A stretch of 15,910 bases of DNA from Bacillota bacterium (GTDB taxonomy: Bacteria; Bacillota; Clostridia; Lachnospirales; Cellulosilyticaceae): contig JAEZJJ010000099.1 of assembly GCA_023436395.1 (NCBI GenBank), positions 1-15,910 on the forward strand, written 5' to 3'. Below are positions 5,746 to 14,186 of this stretch, one piece after another. Below the pieces are notes generated by a model, which was not told the origin of the DNA, did not search any database, and was given only the letters and a program-made list of their open reading frames with translations. A program made the translations under genes and the position numbers. The stretch's first letter is position 1; every line of letters starts with the position of its first letter.

Positions 5746-8700
5746 TGAGAAAAAAGGCTTTAATGAAAGATACTATTTCAGAAATCCGCAAATCTCTTGG
5801 GCGTTTCTTTTCTATTATGGTGATTGTAGCTCTTGGAGTGGCATTCTTGGCAGGAATTAGAGTAAGTGCACCTATGATGAGAGATACAACAGACAAGTAC
5901 ATGGATGACTATCATATGATGGATGTGATGGTGCTTTCTACTTTAGGTTTAGAAGAGGAAGATATACAGGCATTAAGCAAGTTAGAGGAAGTAGAAAGTA
6001 TAATGGGAAGTCATTCTATAGACACTTTAACGGATATTAGAGGAAGTCAACTCGTTGTAAAGGTGCATAGTTTACAAGCACTTTCTCCCGAAGATGAGCA
6101 TTTTATTAATAAGCCTAAACTCATAGAAGGGGAGTGGCCTAGTTCTCCTAATGAGTGTTTAATAGATGGGACAAAATTGACTAGATTACCTCTTAATATA
6201 GGAGATACGATTACCTTAGAGACAGGGACTAGTGAAGATATAAAAGATGTTTTAGAAAACAACCAATATAAAATAGTTGGGGTTATTAACTCCCCATATT
6301 ATATGCATTTTGAGAGAGGCACTGCAGAGATTGGAAATGGTAGTATAGCCAGTTTTATTTATATTCCAGAAGAAAATTTTAAAAGTGATATTTACACAGA
6401 AGCTTTTATTAATTTGAAGGGAGCAGAAGCCTTAGATAGCTATAGTGATGAATACACTACTCTAGTAGATGAATTTAAAGCTAAGGCTGAACCTATTGTG
6501 GAACAAAGAGCCTTTATGCGTTATGAAAAAATCTTAAGAGAAGGAAAAGCTGACTTAGAAGAAGGCGAGAATAAGTTAAAAGAAGAAAAAGAAAAGGCAA
6601 ATAAAGAGCTAGAAGATGCAGCAAGTAAACTCCAAGAGGCAGAAGCAGAAATAAAAAATAAAGAGCAAGAGCTAATAGAGGGAGAGAATAAAGCTAATGA
6701 AGGCTTTAAGCAAGCAGAGGTAGCAATTAGCAAGGCAGAAACTACACTTGAACAAAAGCAAAAAGAGTATGAAGAAGGATTAGCTCTTTTTAATAGTCAA
6801 AAGCAAACTGTACAAGCTCAATTAGATGAAGCAAAAGCAAAGTTAGACGCAGGTAAAAATGAACTGCAAAGTTTAAAAGTAGTTTTACAAGGTATAGAAG
6901 AACAATTATCTATTGCAGAAGGTCAAGAAAGAGAACAATTACTTGGGCAGAAACAGGTAATAGAAGGGCAGATTAAAAGCTTAGAAGAACTATTAAAAAC
7001 AAATGAACAAGCATATTTGGTTGCTTCTTCCGAATTTAAACAAAAAGAACAAGCACTAGTAGCTGCTAAAGCTGGGCTAGATCAAGGTAGAACAGAATTA
7101 AAGGAACAAAAGTTAAAGCTAGAAACTAAAAAGACTGAGACAACCCAAACACTGGAATCTGGGAAAGCTCAATTAGAAGAAGCTAAAACTTCTCTACAAG
7201 AAGCAAAACAAACCTATGAAACTTCTAAAGCGGAAGCTGAAGAAAAGATTAAAGAAGCAGAAGATAAAATTGCTAAAGGAAAAACAGATTTAGAAAATCT
7301 TAAAGAGCCTACAGTTTATGTATTAGGTAGAGAAGCTAATTATGGTGTTGCAAACTATGCTAGTGCAGCAGATACTATTGAACGCATTGGACAAGTATTT
7401 CCTATATTTTTCTTTGTTGTAGCAGCATTAGTATGTTTAACAACTATGACACGAATGGTAGATGAGCAGCGTATTACAATTGGGATCTATAAGGCGCTAG
7501 GTTATAGCTCAGTAGCTATCATGAGTAAGTATATGATCTATGCAGGAATTGCAAGTATTATAGGTGGCTTGATTGGGATTATAGTTGGATTCACAGTATT
7601 TCCAAATACCATTTATAGTGCCTATGGTATGGCATTTACTGCACCTTCATTAATCCATAAGTTCTATCCTATAGAAGCAATATCAGCCATTGTACTTATG
7701 GTAGCCTTAACTATTTTTGCGGCAGTATTTACAACGATTAAGGAACTTAAAGAACACCCATCAGAACTAATGAGACCTAAAGCACCAGCAGCAGGTAAGC
7801 GTATTCTGCTAGAAAGGATACCTTTTATATGGAAAAGAATGAACTTCTTCCAAAAGGTAGTTGCACGTAATATATTTAGATATAAGAAGAAATTCTTTAT
7901 GACTACTATAGGTATTGGAGGATGTACAGCATTATTGGTAGCTGGTTTAGGATTAAAGGAATCTGTTAGTGGCATAGTTACAAGACAATATGGGGATATT
8001 TTTAAATATGATTTAGAGGTAGTAGTTAAAGAAGATGGTATAGGCAGTATAGAAAAAAGTGCTTATGTTGAAGAATTTTTAGAAGTAAACAAGGAAAATA
8101 TCCAAGCAATTCAAGATAAAGAAAAGCGTAACGCAACTTTGCTGACACTTGGTTATTTAGAGAGTTTACCTGAATTTATTAACTTAGTAGATAGGGAGAC
8201 CAGGCAGCCTCTTAATTTGCATGATGATGGTGTAATTCTATCGGAAAAATTGGCAAAGGCATTACAAGTGAATGTAGGAGATTTTATTAAATTTGAAGAT
8301 AATGATCTCAATGTATATGAGGTAAAAGTTATCGGCATTACAGAGAATTATATTGGACATTACATGTATATGACAGATATATATGCTAAACAAATGAAGG
8401 GGACGGTTCCTAAGGTAAATCAACTTCTTATTCGTTTGAAAGAGTCAGAGAAAGGTAATACAGATACAATTTCTAATGACCTTACACAAAATGAAGCAGT
8501 CACATCATTTGCCTTTATGAATAAAAATGCCGAGAATTTTGAGAGCATGACAGCTAGTTTAGATACAGTCGTTATTATTCTTATTATAGCTGCAGCATTA
8601 TTAGCTTTTGTAGTGCTTTATAATTTAACAACCATTAATATAAGTGAGCGTTATAGAGAGATTGCCACAATTAAGGTATTAGGATTTAATGATTTTAAGG

Positions 8701-8960
8701 TATCTCAATATATTTATAGAGAGAATCTTGTACTTACCTTAATGGGTGCTTTGTTTGGCTTATTATTAGGTAAGATCTTATTCCTATTCATTATTGTCAC
8801 AGCTGAAATGGATGAGTTAATGTTTGGAAGAGAGTTATATGCTTCAAGCTATATCGTGGCAGTTATATTAACTTTTATTTTTTCAATGTTAGTTAATCTT
8901 ATGATGCACTTTAAACTTCAAAAAATTGAAATGGTAGAATCGTTAAAATCAGTAGAGTAA
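5745..8960 (+). CDS. FtsX-family ABC permease with a long extracytoplasmic coiled coil
   Basis: The protein has 1071 residues. A first helix (about 21-38) is followed by an external region with a MacB-like periplasmic core (to about 250). A charged coiled coil rich in Glu, Lys, Gln and Ala spans about 253-520. Then come an FtsX module of three helices (about 550-568, 596-618, 643-665), a further helix (716-735), a second external domain (740-955) and a final three-helix FtsX module (about 960-1065). This is the duplicated FtsX layout, where one polypeptide can supply both membrane halves. The ATG at 5745 is chosen because it overlaps the ATPase stop (TAATG) and has AAAGGA ten bases upstream; a GTG two codons earlier is possible. 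MacB-like permeases act in export or mechanotransmission. The substrate here is unknown. Confidence 0.93.
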   Translation: MRKKALMKDTISEIRKSLGRFFSIMVIVALGVAFLAGIRVSAPMMRDTTDKYMDDYHMMDVMVLSTLGLEEEDIQALSKLEEVESIMGSHSIDTLTDIRGSQLVVKVHSLQALSPEDEHFINKPKLIEGEWPSSPNECLIDGTKLTRLPLNIGDTITLETGTSEDIKDVLENNQYKIVGVINSPYYMHFERGTAEIGNGSIASFIYIPEENFKSDIYTEAFINLKGAEALDSYSDEYTTLVDEFKAKAEPIVEQRAFMRYEKILREGKADLEEGENKLKEEKEKANKELEDAASKLQEAEAEIKNKEQELIEGENKANEGFKQAEVAISKAETTLEQKQKEYEEGLALFNSQKQTVQAQLDEAKAKLDAGKNELQSLKVVLQGIEEQLSIAEGQEREQLLGQKQVIEGQIKSLEELLKTNEQAYLVASSEFKQKEQALVAAKAGLDQGRTELKEQKLKLETKKTETTQTLESGKAQLEEAKTSLQEAKQTYETSKAEAEEKIKEAEDKIAKGKTDLENLKEPTVYVLGREANYGVANYASAADTIERIGQVFPIFFFVVAALVCLTTMTRMVDEQRITIGIYKALGYSSVAIMSKYMIYAGIASIIGGLIGIIVGFTVFPNTIYSAYGMAFTAPSLIHKFYPIEAISAIVLMVALTIFAAVFTTIKELKEHPSELMRPKAPAAGKRILLERIPFIWKRMNFFQKVVARNIFRYKKKFFMTTIGIGGCTALLVAGLGLKESVSGIVTRQYGDIFKYDLEVVVKEDGIGSIEKSAYVEEFLEVNKENIQAIQDKEKRNATLLTLGYLESLPEFINLVDRETRQPLNLHDDGVILSEKLAKALQVNVGDFIKFEDNDLNVYEVKVIGITENYIGHYMYMTDIYAKQMKGTVPKVNQLLIRLKESEKGNTDTISNDLTQNEAVTSFAFMNKNAENFESMTASLDTVVIILIIAAALLAFVVLYNLTTINISERYREIATIKVLGFNDFKVSQYIYRENLVLTLMGALFGLLLGKILFLFIIVTAEMDELMFGRELYASSYIVAVILTFIFSMLVNLMMHFKLQKIEMVESLKSVE

Positions 8961-8962
8961 TT

Positions 8963-9006
8963 AAAAAGATTGCAATATAACCAGATGTATATTGCAATCT
9001 TTTTTG
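8963..9006 (+). terminator. Terminator of the FtsX-type ABC operon
   Basis: AAAAAGATTGCAATATA (8963-8979) and its exact complement (8988-9004) enclose an 8-base loop and end in a run of T. It starts two bases after the permease stop. Confidence 0.92.
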
Positions 9007-9043
9007 TGTATGTAATTTATTAATTAATAATAAATTACATACA
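9007..9043. repeat. Perfect 16-bp inverted repeat upstream of the tocopherol-cyclase-like gene
   Basis: TGTATGTAATTTATTA (9007-9022) is mirrored exactly at 9028-9043, with ATTAA between. It follows the ABC operon terminator directly but has no T-run, so it is more likely an operator or a 5' structure of the next gene. A weak promoter (TTACAT 9035-9040, TAAGAT 9057-9062, 16-base spacing) overlaps its right arm. Confidence 0.6.
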
Positions 9044-9097
9044 AGATAATACAGGATAAGATTAAAATAAGGATATAAAGAGAAAGTGGGGGGTAGG

Positions 9098-10225
9098 ATG
9101 AACAAGTCAGATTTAAAGAGAAACACGTATATGTTAAAAGGAACACTCGGAAAGGAAGGCTATGATTGGTGGTGGCATTCTTTCACAGGCTATCATAAAG
9201 TAACAGGTGAGCCCAAAAGCTTTTTTATAGAATATTTTATTATTAATCCTAAACTTAATCCTGATAAAGTGGTATTAGGACAGTTACCAGAGCATCAAAA
9301 TCAGGGGATAAAACCTTCTTATGTAATGATTAAGGCAGGCTGTTGGGGAAAAGATGCAGTTCAATTACATGGGTTTTATCCTACTAAAGAACTAAAAATA
9401 CATAATAGACCATTGAGTTTAGAGGTGGGTAGTTGCAAATTATCAGAAATAAGTATGTCTGGAAGAGTGAATATGACAAGGCAGAAAAGTAAAGAACACC
9501 CAGAATATATGAGTGATGCTGGAATGATGCAGTGGAATCTGGGCATAAATAAGCAGATAGCTTTTAATGTAGGATATGGGGCATCAAAGGTATTTAGAAA
9601 ACTTAATGCATTTGAAATGTATTGGCATGCCGAGGGGATGAAAACGCAGTATAAAGGAACAGTTATCCTCAATGGAGAAGAATATGAAGTTATTCCAGAA
9701 AAGAGTTATGGATATGCAGATAAGAATTGGGGAAAAGATTTTACAAGCCCTTGGTTATGGCTGGGATGTAGTCATATTATAAGGAAAAGCGATGGAAAGG
9801 TTCTAGAAAACTCGGCATTAGATATTGGTGGAGGATGTCCCAAAGTTTTTGGGATTTCACTGAAAAGAAAATTGCTTGTGAATTTCTTTTGTGAAGGAAA
9901 GGATATGGAATATAACTTTTCAAAACCTTGGTTAAACTCTCAAATTGTTTTTAGAGTGGAGGAAACAGAGAAGGAAGTGATTTGGAGAATTATTGCCCAA
10001 GATACCAACACCTTCATTAAATTAAAGGTTACATGCAAAAGAGAAGAGATGCTTCATATTAATTACGAAGCACCTAATGGAAAGAAACTACATAATAGAC
10101 TTTGGAATGGTGGCACAGGTGAAGGGCAAATGCTAGTTTATAAAAAAGAAGGAAAGAATAAACAATTACAAGAGCGATTGTATTTAAAAAATGTTGGTTG
10201 TGAGTATGGTGAGTATAGTCACTAG
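9098..10225 (+). CDS. Tocopherol-cyclase-like (CrtC/VTE1-type lipocalin-fold) protein
   Basis: This is a soluble 375-residue protein without signal peptide or membrane helix. The family's hallmark aromatic motifs are present: YDWWWHSFTGYHK near the N-terminus (residues 22-34), YWHAEGMKTQY (175-185) and YADKNWGKDFTSPWLWLGCSH (206-226). The last matches the ExNWG..FP..W.W motif of plant tocopherol cyclases and their bacterial relatives. Clostridia make no tocopherol, so the true role is unknown; binding or modifying a hydrophobic ligand is an inference from the fold. I start at the ATG 9098 with a G-rich ribosome binding site (GTGGGGGG) just upstream. A GTG four codons earlier is inside that site and less likely. 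Its stop lies one base from the stop of the convergent response-regulator gene. Confidence 0.78.
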   Translation: MNKSDLKRNTYMLKGTLGKEGYDWWWHSFTGYHKVTGEPKSFFIEYFIINPKLNPDKVVLGQLPEHQNQGIKPSYVMIKAGCWGKDAVQLHGFYPTKELKIHNRPLSLEVGSCKLSEISMSGRVNMTRQKSKEHPEYMSDAGMMQWNLGINKQIAFNVGYGASKVFRKLNAFEMYWHAEGMKTQYKGTVILNGEEYEVIPEKSYGYADKNWGKDFTSPWLWLGCSHIIRKSDGKVLENSALDIGGGCPKVFGISLKRKLLVNFFCEGKDMEYNFSKPWLNSQIVFRVEETEKEVIWRIIAQDTNTFIKLKVTCKREEMLHINYEAPNGKKLHNRLWNGGTGEGQMLVYKKEGKNKQLQERLYLKNVGCEYGEYSH

Positions 10226-10226
10226 T

Positions 10227-10850
10227 CTATTTCATATACTTATAATAGAAGATTGCTAATTGTGTACGATCCCTTAAAGCGAGCTTATCTAGCATATTAC
10301 TGATATAATTTCTTACAGTACCTTCACTAAGGAAGAGTTTTGTGGCAATTTCTTTGTTATTAAGACCTTCAGCAATTTCTGTTAAGAGTTCTAATTCTTT
10401 TTCTGTGAGGGAAAAATGAGGGAGTTCATTTTTTGGAGTCTCATTTATTAGACTTGGAAGTTTAGTGATGATTTCCGTACCATAGACATTTTGACCACTA
10501 TACACAGCCCTCAAAGAAGGGATAATACTTTCAAAATCTTGTTTTAATAAATAGCCCTTAGCCCCTAGGTTAAGGGCTTTAATAATGTACTCATCATCTA
10601 AGAATGTAGTTAAGTAGAGAATCTTAGCATGAGGATAGGTTTCTAAAATATGCTCGCCGGCTTCTAAGCCTGTCATAATATCCATACGAATATCCATAAG
10701 TAGGATATCTGGAAGTAGTTCCTTATAAAGAGCAATAGCCATTTCGCCGTTATACCCTAAGCCAACTACATCAATATCTGGAGCAGACTGTAAAATTGTT
10801 TTTAAAGAAGTACATACCAATTTATCATCATCAATTACTAAAACTCTCAT
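10227..10850 (-). CDS. NarL/LuxR-type response regulator
   Basis: This 207-residue DNA-binding regulator is phosphorylated by the kinase encoded immediately upstream. The receiver domain (about 1-118) has the acidic pocket Asp7-Asp9, the phospho-acceptor Asp53 in DILLMDIRMD, Thr81/Thr82 and Lys103 in GYLLKQ. The C-terminal LuxR-type helix-turn-helix (about 145-205) reads FSLTEKELELLTEIAEGLNNKEIATKLFLSEGTVRNYISNML, typical of the NarL/DesR group. The start codon overlaps the kinase stop (ATGA). Its likely target is the palindrome at 12002-12013 between the kinase gene and the divergent ABC operon. The downstream gene converges with a one-base gap, and no terminator is visible. Confidence 0.95.
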   Translation of the reverse strand: MRVLVIDDDKLVCTSLKTILQSAPDIDVVGLGYNGEMAIALYKELLPDILLMDIRMDIMTGLEAGEHILETYPHAKILYLTTFLDDEYIIKALNLGAKGYLLKQDFESIIPSLRAVYSGQNVYGTEIITKLPSLINETPKNELPHFSLTEKELELLTEIAEGLNNKEIATKLFLSEGTVRNYISNMLDKLALRDRTQLAIFYYKYMK

Positions 10851-11917
10851 TTAAAAACCTCCTTAGGAATAGAAACAAAAATCTTAAAGCCATTTGTATG
10901 TTCAATATTTAACTGCCCATTAAGCTGATTTACCCGATCTGAAATATTAGTAAGACCGATACCATTTTTTAGAGAAAATTCATTAGAAACCTTGCCATTA
11001 TCTTCAACAATAAGTTGATAGAAACCAGGATGTTCATTAACTACAACTAAGACGTGAGTAGCATTAGAGTGTTTAATAATATTAGCTAAACTTTCTTTTA
11101 AGATAGCTATAAAACTATATTTTAAATTTCTAGGAATATTTGGGCTTATATCACAGTCTAAATGGATACTACAAAAAGTAAAATGATGGACTAGTTTCTC
11201 TACTTCAGTTTGCAAGTCTAAAGATTCATCATGTAAATCATGAACACTTTCCCTAATGCTTGTCATACTCTCTGATAAAGTCACCTTAATGAGTTCCAGA
11301 TTTTCTTTAATGACATCATCTTTACTAATAGCTAATAGAGCGCCTACTTGTAATAGAGAGCGGGAAAGCATATGGCCTACATGATCATGTATTTCCCTAG
11401 CAATGCGATTACGTTCATTAAGTGTAGCTACATGAATTTCATAATCTTGCTTATCCATTAACTCCTTATTCTTTTTAGCCAGAAGTATAGATTGTTCTCT
11501 TGCTTCATCTTGAAATTGAATATGTTGCATTTTGATTTTTAGCAAAGAGGAAGTACGTTTTCTAAGAAGACAAGACATACAAATAAGGAGAAAACAAAGC
11601 AAGCATAGGCGTATATTAGTAGAGTTAAAATGAATAAGTAAAGGGAAGAGACTTATGTAGCCTAGACGATGGTCTTCTTCTAAAAAAAAGTCATAGCTTA
11701 CAAGAGGTAAGAAGAAGAAAAAAGTAATATCAGTAAAGGAAAGTACAATATATAAGACATAGAATAGGTACCGACTTTTATGAGGGGATATATATATATT
11801 TAAACAAACAACAAATAAGGAGACTAATAGAGGTAAAATATGAAAAATATCAGTTCCTTCTAATATAAATAAAATAATTCCTATAAGCCCTATAAGAAAC
11901 TTATCTACATAATCCAT
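10847..11917 (-). CDS. Sensor histidine kinase, HisKA_3 (NarX/DesK/LnrJ-like) type
   Basis: The 356-residue membrane kinase has about five or six helices within residues 7-118 and almost no extracytoplasmic loop. It should therefore sense something in or at the membrane. A linker helix (about 130-165) precedes the HisKA_3 dimerisation domain with phospho-acceptor His177 in AREIHDHVGHMLSRSL. The HATPase_c domain shows the N-box KESLANIIKHSNA (274-286), DNG (306-308) and GIGLTNISDRV (319-329). AGGAG lies eight bases in front of the ATG. It is the first gene of a two-gene operon with the response regulator (4-base ATGA overlap) and is divergent from the ABC-2 transporter genes. Loop-poor kinases of this type often monitor membrane-active antibiotics or lipid state. 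Confidence 0.94.
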   Translation of the reverse strand: MDYVDKFLIGLIGIILFILEGTDIFHILPLLVSLFVVCLNIYISPHKSRYLFYVLYIVLSFTDITFFFFLPLVSYDFFLEEDHRLGYISLFPLLIHFNSTNIRLCLLCFLLICMSCLLRKRTSSLLKIKMQHIQFQDEAREQSILLAKKNKELMDKQDYEIHVATLNERNRIAREIHDHVGHMLSRSLLQVGALLAISKDDVIKENLELIKVTLSESMTSIRESVHDLHDESLDLQTEVEKLVHHFTFCSIHLDCDISPNIPRNLKYSFIAILKESLANIIKHSNATHVLVVVNEHPGFYQLIVEDNGKVSNEFSLKNGIGLTNISDRVNQLNGQLNIEHTNGFKIFVSIPKEVFK

Positions 11918-11956
11918 TTTATCATCTCCTCTTCTCTGTCTAAGGTATCTACATTT

Positions 11957-11985
11957 ATTCTAATTAAAGGATGGATTATTAGCAA
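11957..11985 (-). promoter_or_regulatory. Promoter of the kinase/response-regulator operon
   Basis: On the minus strand TTGCTA (11985-11980) and TAGAAT (11962-11957) are spaced by exactly 17 bases. They lie about 30 bases upstream of the kinase ribosome binding site. The TGACA palindrome lies 17 bases further upstream. Confidence 0.55.
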
Positions 11986-12001
11986 TAGTAAGAAAATAAA
12001 G

Positions 12002-12013
12002 TGACATTTGTCA
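12002..12013. promoter_or_regulatory. Candidate response-regulator operator TGACATTTGTCA
   Basis: TGACA-TT-TGTCA is a two-fold symmetric site in the 185-base region between the divergent kinase and ABC operons. NarL/LuxR-type regulators bind such short inverted repeats, and autoregulated systems keep the site next to their target transporter. No second full copy is seen in the region, so binding is inferred. Confidence 0.55.
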
Positions 12014-12049
12014 TCTTCTATTTGGAGAATAGACACTACATCAATATCT

Positions 12050-12076
12050 TTGAAAAGCGTAGTATAGAATTATAGT
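12050..12076 (+). promoter_or_regulatory. Possible promoter of the ABC-2 transporter operon
   Basis: TTGAAA (12050-12055) and TATAGT (12071-12076) have only 15 bases between them. This is shorter than optimal, as expected for a promoter that needs an activator. An alternative, TTGGAG (12022-12027) with TATCTT (12045-12050) at 17-base spacing, would put the palindrome just upstream of its -35. Confidence 0.35.
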
Positions 12077-12102
12077 TAAGGTTAAATGTGGAGGAGATAA
12101 AG

Positions 12103-13035
12103 ATGATTGTTAAAGTAGATAATTTAGTAAAACGATATGGGGAACTTTTAGCAGTAGACCATTTAAATTTACAGGTAAAAGAAGGGGAGATTTATGGATT
12201 ACTTGGACCTAATGGTTCAGGAAAATCCACAACTATCAACTGTATAATTTCATTGCTTACATATGACAAAGGAGAGATACAGCTATTTGGTAAGAAAATG
12301 ACACCAAATGCCTATGAGTTAAAGAAAAATATAGGTGTTATTATGCAAGATGTGGCAGTATTCGATGAGTTAACAGTCTATGAGAATATTGATTACTTCT
12401 GTGGACTATATATTAGGAACAAGGCAGAGAGAAAAGTTCTTGTACAAGAAGCTATAGAATTTGTTGGGTTAGAGGAATTTACAAAATTTTATCCTCAGAA
12501 GTTAAGTGGAGGCTTGCTTAGAAGGTTAAATATTGCATGTGGTATTGCACACAAACCAAAACTTATTATTCTAGATGAACCTACTGTAGCAGTAGATCCA
12601 CAAAGTAGAAATCATATTCTAATGGGTATTCAAAAACTTAATAAACAAGGAGCTACTATCATTTATACCTCACATTATATGGAGGAGGTAGAAGAAATTT
12701 GTAGTCAAATTATGATCATGGATAAAGGTAAGGTCCTAGCAGAAGGAACAAAAAAGGAACTTAAAGAGATGATTAAGCTGGGAGAAAAGATAAAAGCCGA
12801 AGTATATAGCCTAACAAAAGAACAATTAGAAGAAATTAAAGTACTTAAGAATGTAAGTCAAGTTCAATATAAAGACAATCAGTTAACAGTTGCTTTTATA
12901 AAAGGAAAAGAAAACTTAATTCGTTTATTAGACTTTTTTGAGAAAAGGAATATACCTTTTGGAAATGTATATTCAGAATTACCAACACTTAATGATGTGT
13001 TTTTAGAGATTACGGGAAAAGAATTAAGAGATTAA
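12103..13035 (+). CDS. ABC-2 type transporter ATP-binding protein (LnrL/DrrA-like)
   Basis: This 310-residue ATPase belongs to the drug-export branch. It has Walker A GPNGSGKST (35-43), Q-loop Gln82, signature LSGGLLRRLNIA (134-145), Walker B IILDEPTVAVDPQSR (155-169) and H-loop His191. The PTVAVDPQSR stretch carries Ala where PTVGVDPQSR is usual, which is conservative. A C-terminal domain of about 90 residues follows, as in DrrA-like proteins. The frame opens at a GTG (12088), but the ATG at 12103 is preferred because GGAGGAG lies six bases upstream and MIVKVDNLVKRYG is the normal family start. Two permease genes follow at once. With the divergent two-component system this resembles Bacillus LnrJKLMN, a resistance system for membrane-active linear polyenes. 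Confidence 0.95.
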   Translation: MIVKVDNLVKRYGELLAVDHLNLQVKEGEIYGLLGPNGSGKSTTINCIISLLTYDKGEIQLFGKKMTPNAYELKKNIGVIMQDVAVFDELTVYENIDYFCGLYIRNKAERKVLVQEAIEFVGLEEFTKFYPQKLSGGLLRRLNIACGIAHKPKLIILDEPTVAVDPQSRNHILMGIQKLNKQGATIIYTSHYMEEVEEICSQIMIMDKGKVLAEGTKKELKEMIKLGEKIKAEVYSLTKEQLEEIKVLKNVSQVQYKDNQLTVAFIKGKENLIRLLDFFEKRNIPFGNVYSELPTLNDVFLEITGKELRD

Positions 13036-13046
13036 GGGGGGAAAAT

Positions 13047-14186
13047 ATGTTTATATTTTCATTGAAGTATCGTATGAAAAGAATGTTAAGAGATAGAAAG
13101 TCATTAATGTGGACATTGATTTTTCCTATATGCCTAGGTACTTTTTTCTTTTTAGGACTCTCCAATGTAAGTAAGCCAGATTTTTATATTAAAAGTAAAA
13201 TTGCTATTGTCGAAAATGATGAGTACATTAATGATAAAGATTTTAAAAAGGTAATAGAAACAGTAACTGAGGAAGAAAAACCTTTGTTTGAAGCTACAGT
13301 AACAAGCAAGGAAGAAGCCGAAGATTTATTAGATCAAGGAAAAATAACAGGGTATATAGAACTCATTGATGGCCCCAAGCTGATAATTAAAGAAAATGGG
13401 GTTAGCCAAAGTATTATTAAAACTTTTTTAGATCAATATGAGAGAAGGCTTGAGAGTTTGAATCATATTTTTTCAATAGAGCCTAATATAGATGTACAAA
13501 AACTATTAGAAGATGTAAGTGAGAATACATCATATATTACTAAAGAAAGTACAGGTAATACAGATTTCAATATACTAACTAATTATTTTTATGCACTACT
13601 AGCAATGAGTTGTTTGTTTGCAAGCTCTAATGGCGCTAGAGAAGTTATGGATATTCAAGCAGACTTATCTAAGACGGGGGCTAGAATTAACGTAGCACCT
13701 ATTCAAAAGCTTACTTTATTTTTAAGTGGAATATGTGCAGCTTTAGTCATCCAGATGATAGCCTTTTGTATAGTACTAGCATATATTACACTTGCTTTAA
13801 AGATAAATTTAGGATCTAGAACAGGATATATTTTATTAACAGGTTTTATTAGTACTTGGGTAGGAGTGAGTTTGGGAGCATTTGTAGCAGCAGTTATAAA
13901 AGGTGGAGAAAACCTTAGGGAAAGTATATTTGTTACAGTAGCTGTAGGAGGAAGTTTTCTATCAGGACTCATGTTATACAATATGAAATACATTGTGGCT
14001 ACCTACTGTCCTATTATTTCATACATTAATCCATCCTCTCTTATAACAGATGCATTTTATTCATTATATTATTATGAGACTTTTTCTAGATATTATTTAA
14101 ATATAGGTATATTATGCATAGAATTAATTATTTTATGGATTGGAACTTATATGGTTATAAGGAGGAAAAGATATGCCAGTATATAA
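13047..14186 (+). CDS. ABC-2 type permease, first subunit (LnrM-like)
   Basis: The 379-residue permease has the ABC-2 export layout. One N-terminal helix (about 21-39) is followed by an extracytoplasmic domain of about 130 residues, then five helices from about 175 to 372. The region around NYFYALLAMSCLFASSNGAREVMDIQADLSKTGARINVAP resembles the cytoplasmic coupling segment that contacts the ATPase in this family. Its gene starts 11 bases after the ATPase stop, with AAGGGGGGA as ribosome binding site. Its end overlaps the second permease by 14 bases, which suggests coupled translation and a heterodimeric channel. The substrate is inferred only from locus type. Confidence 0.92.
   Translation: MFIFSLKYRMKRMLRDRKSLMWTLIFPICLGTFFFLGLSNVSKPDFYIKSKIAIVENDEYINDKDFKKVIETVTEEEKPLFEATVTSKEEAEDLLDQGKITGYIELIDGPKLIIKENGVSQSIIKTFLDQYERRLESLNHIFSIEPNIDVQKLLEDVSENTSYITKESTGNTDFNILTNYFYALLAMSCLFASSNGAREVMDIQADLSKTGARINVAPIQKLTLFLSGICAALVIQMIAFCIVLAYITLALKINLGSRTGYILLTGFISTWVGVSLGAFVAAVIKGGENLRESIFVTVAVGGSFLSGLMLYNMKYIVATYCPIISYINPSSLITDAFYSLYYYETFSRYYLNIGILCIELIILWIGTYMVIRRKRYASI

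Noticed and set aside
6521..6733. Minus-strand Ser-rich frame within the permease gene
   Set aside because: It is the complement of Glu/Lys/Ala codons in the coiled coil, and no start signal is present.
5041..8960. Bacitracin-type BceAB resistance transporter
   Set aside because: BceB has its large external domain between helices 7 and 8. Here it follows the first helix, with duplicated FtsX modules, and no BceS-type kinase is adjacent.
9098..10225. True tocopherol cyclase
   Set aside because: Family motifs fit, but no tocopherol pathway gene is present and the organism type does not make the substrate. Only a family-level call is justified.
10847..11917. LiaS-type kinase of a LiaFSR system
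   Set aside because: There is no liaF neighbour and the kinase has more than two helices. The ABC-2 genes fit the Lnr-type arrangement better.
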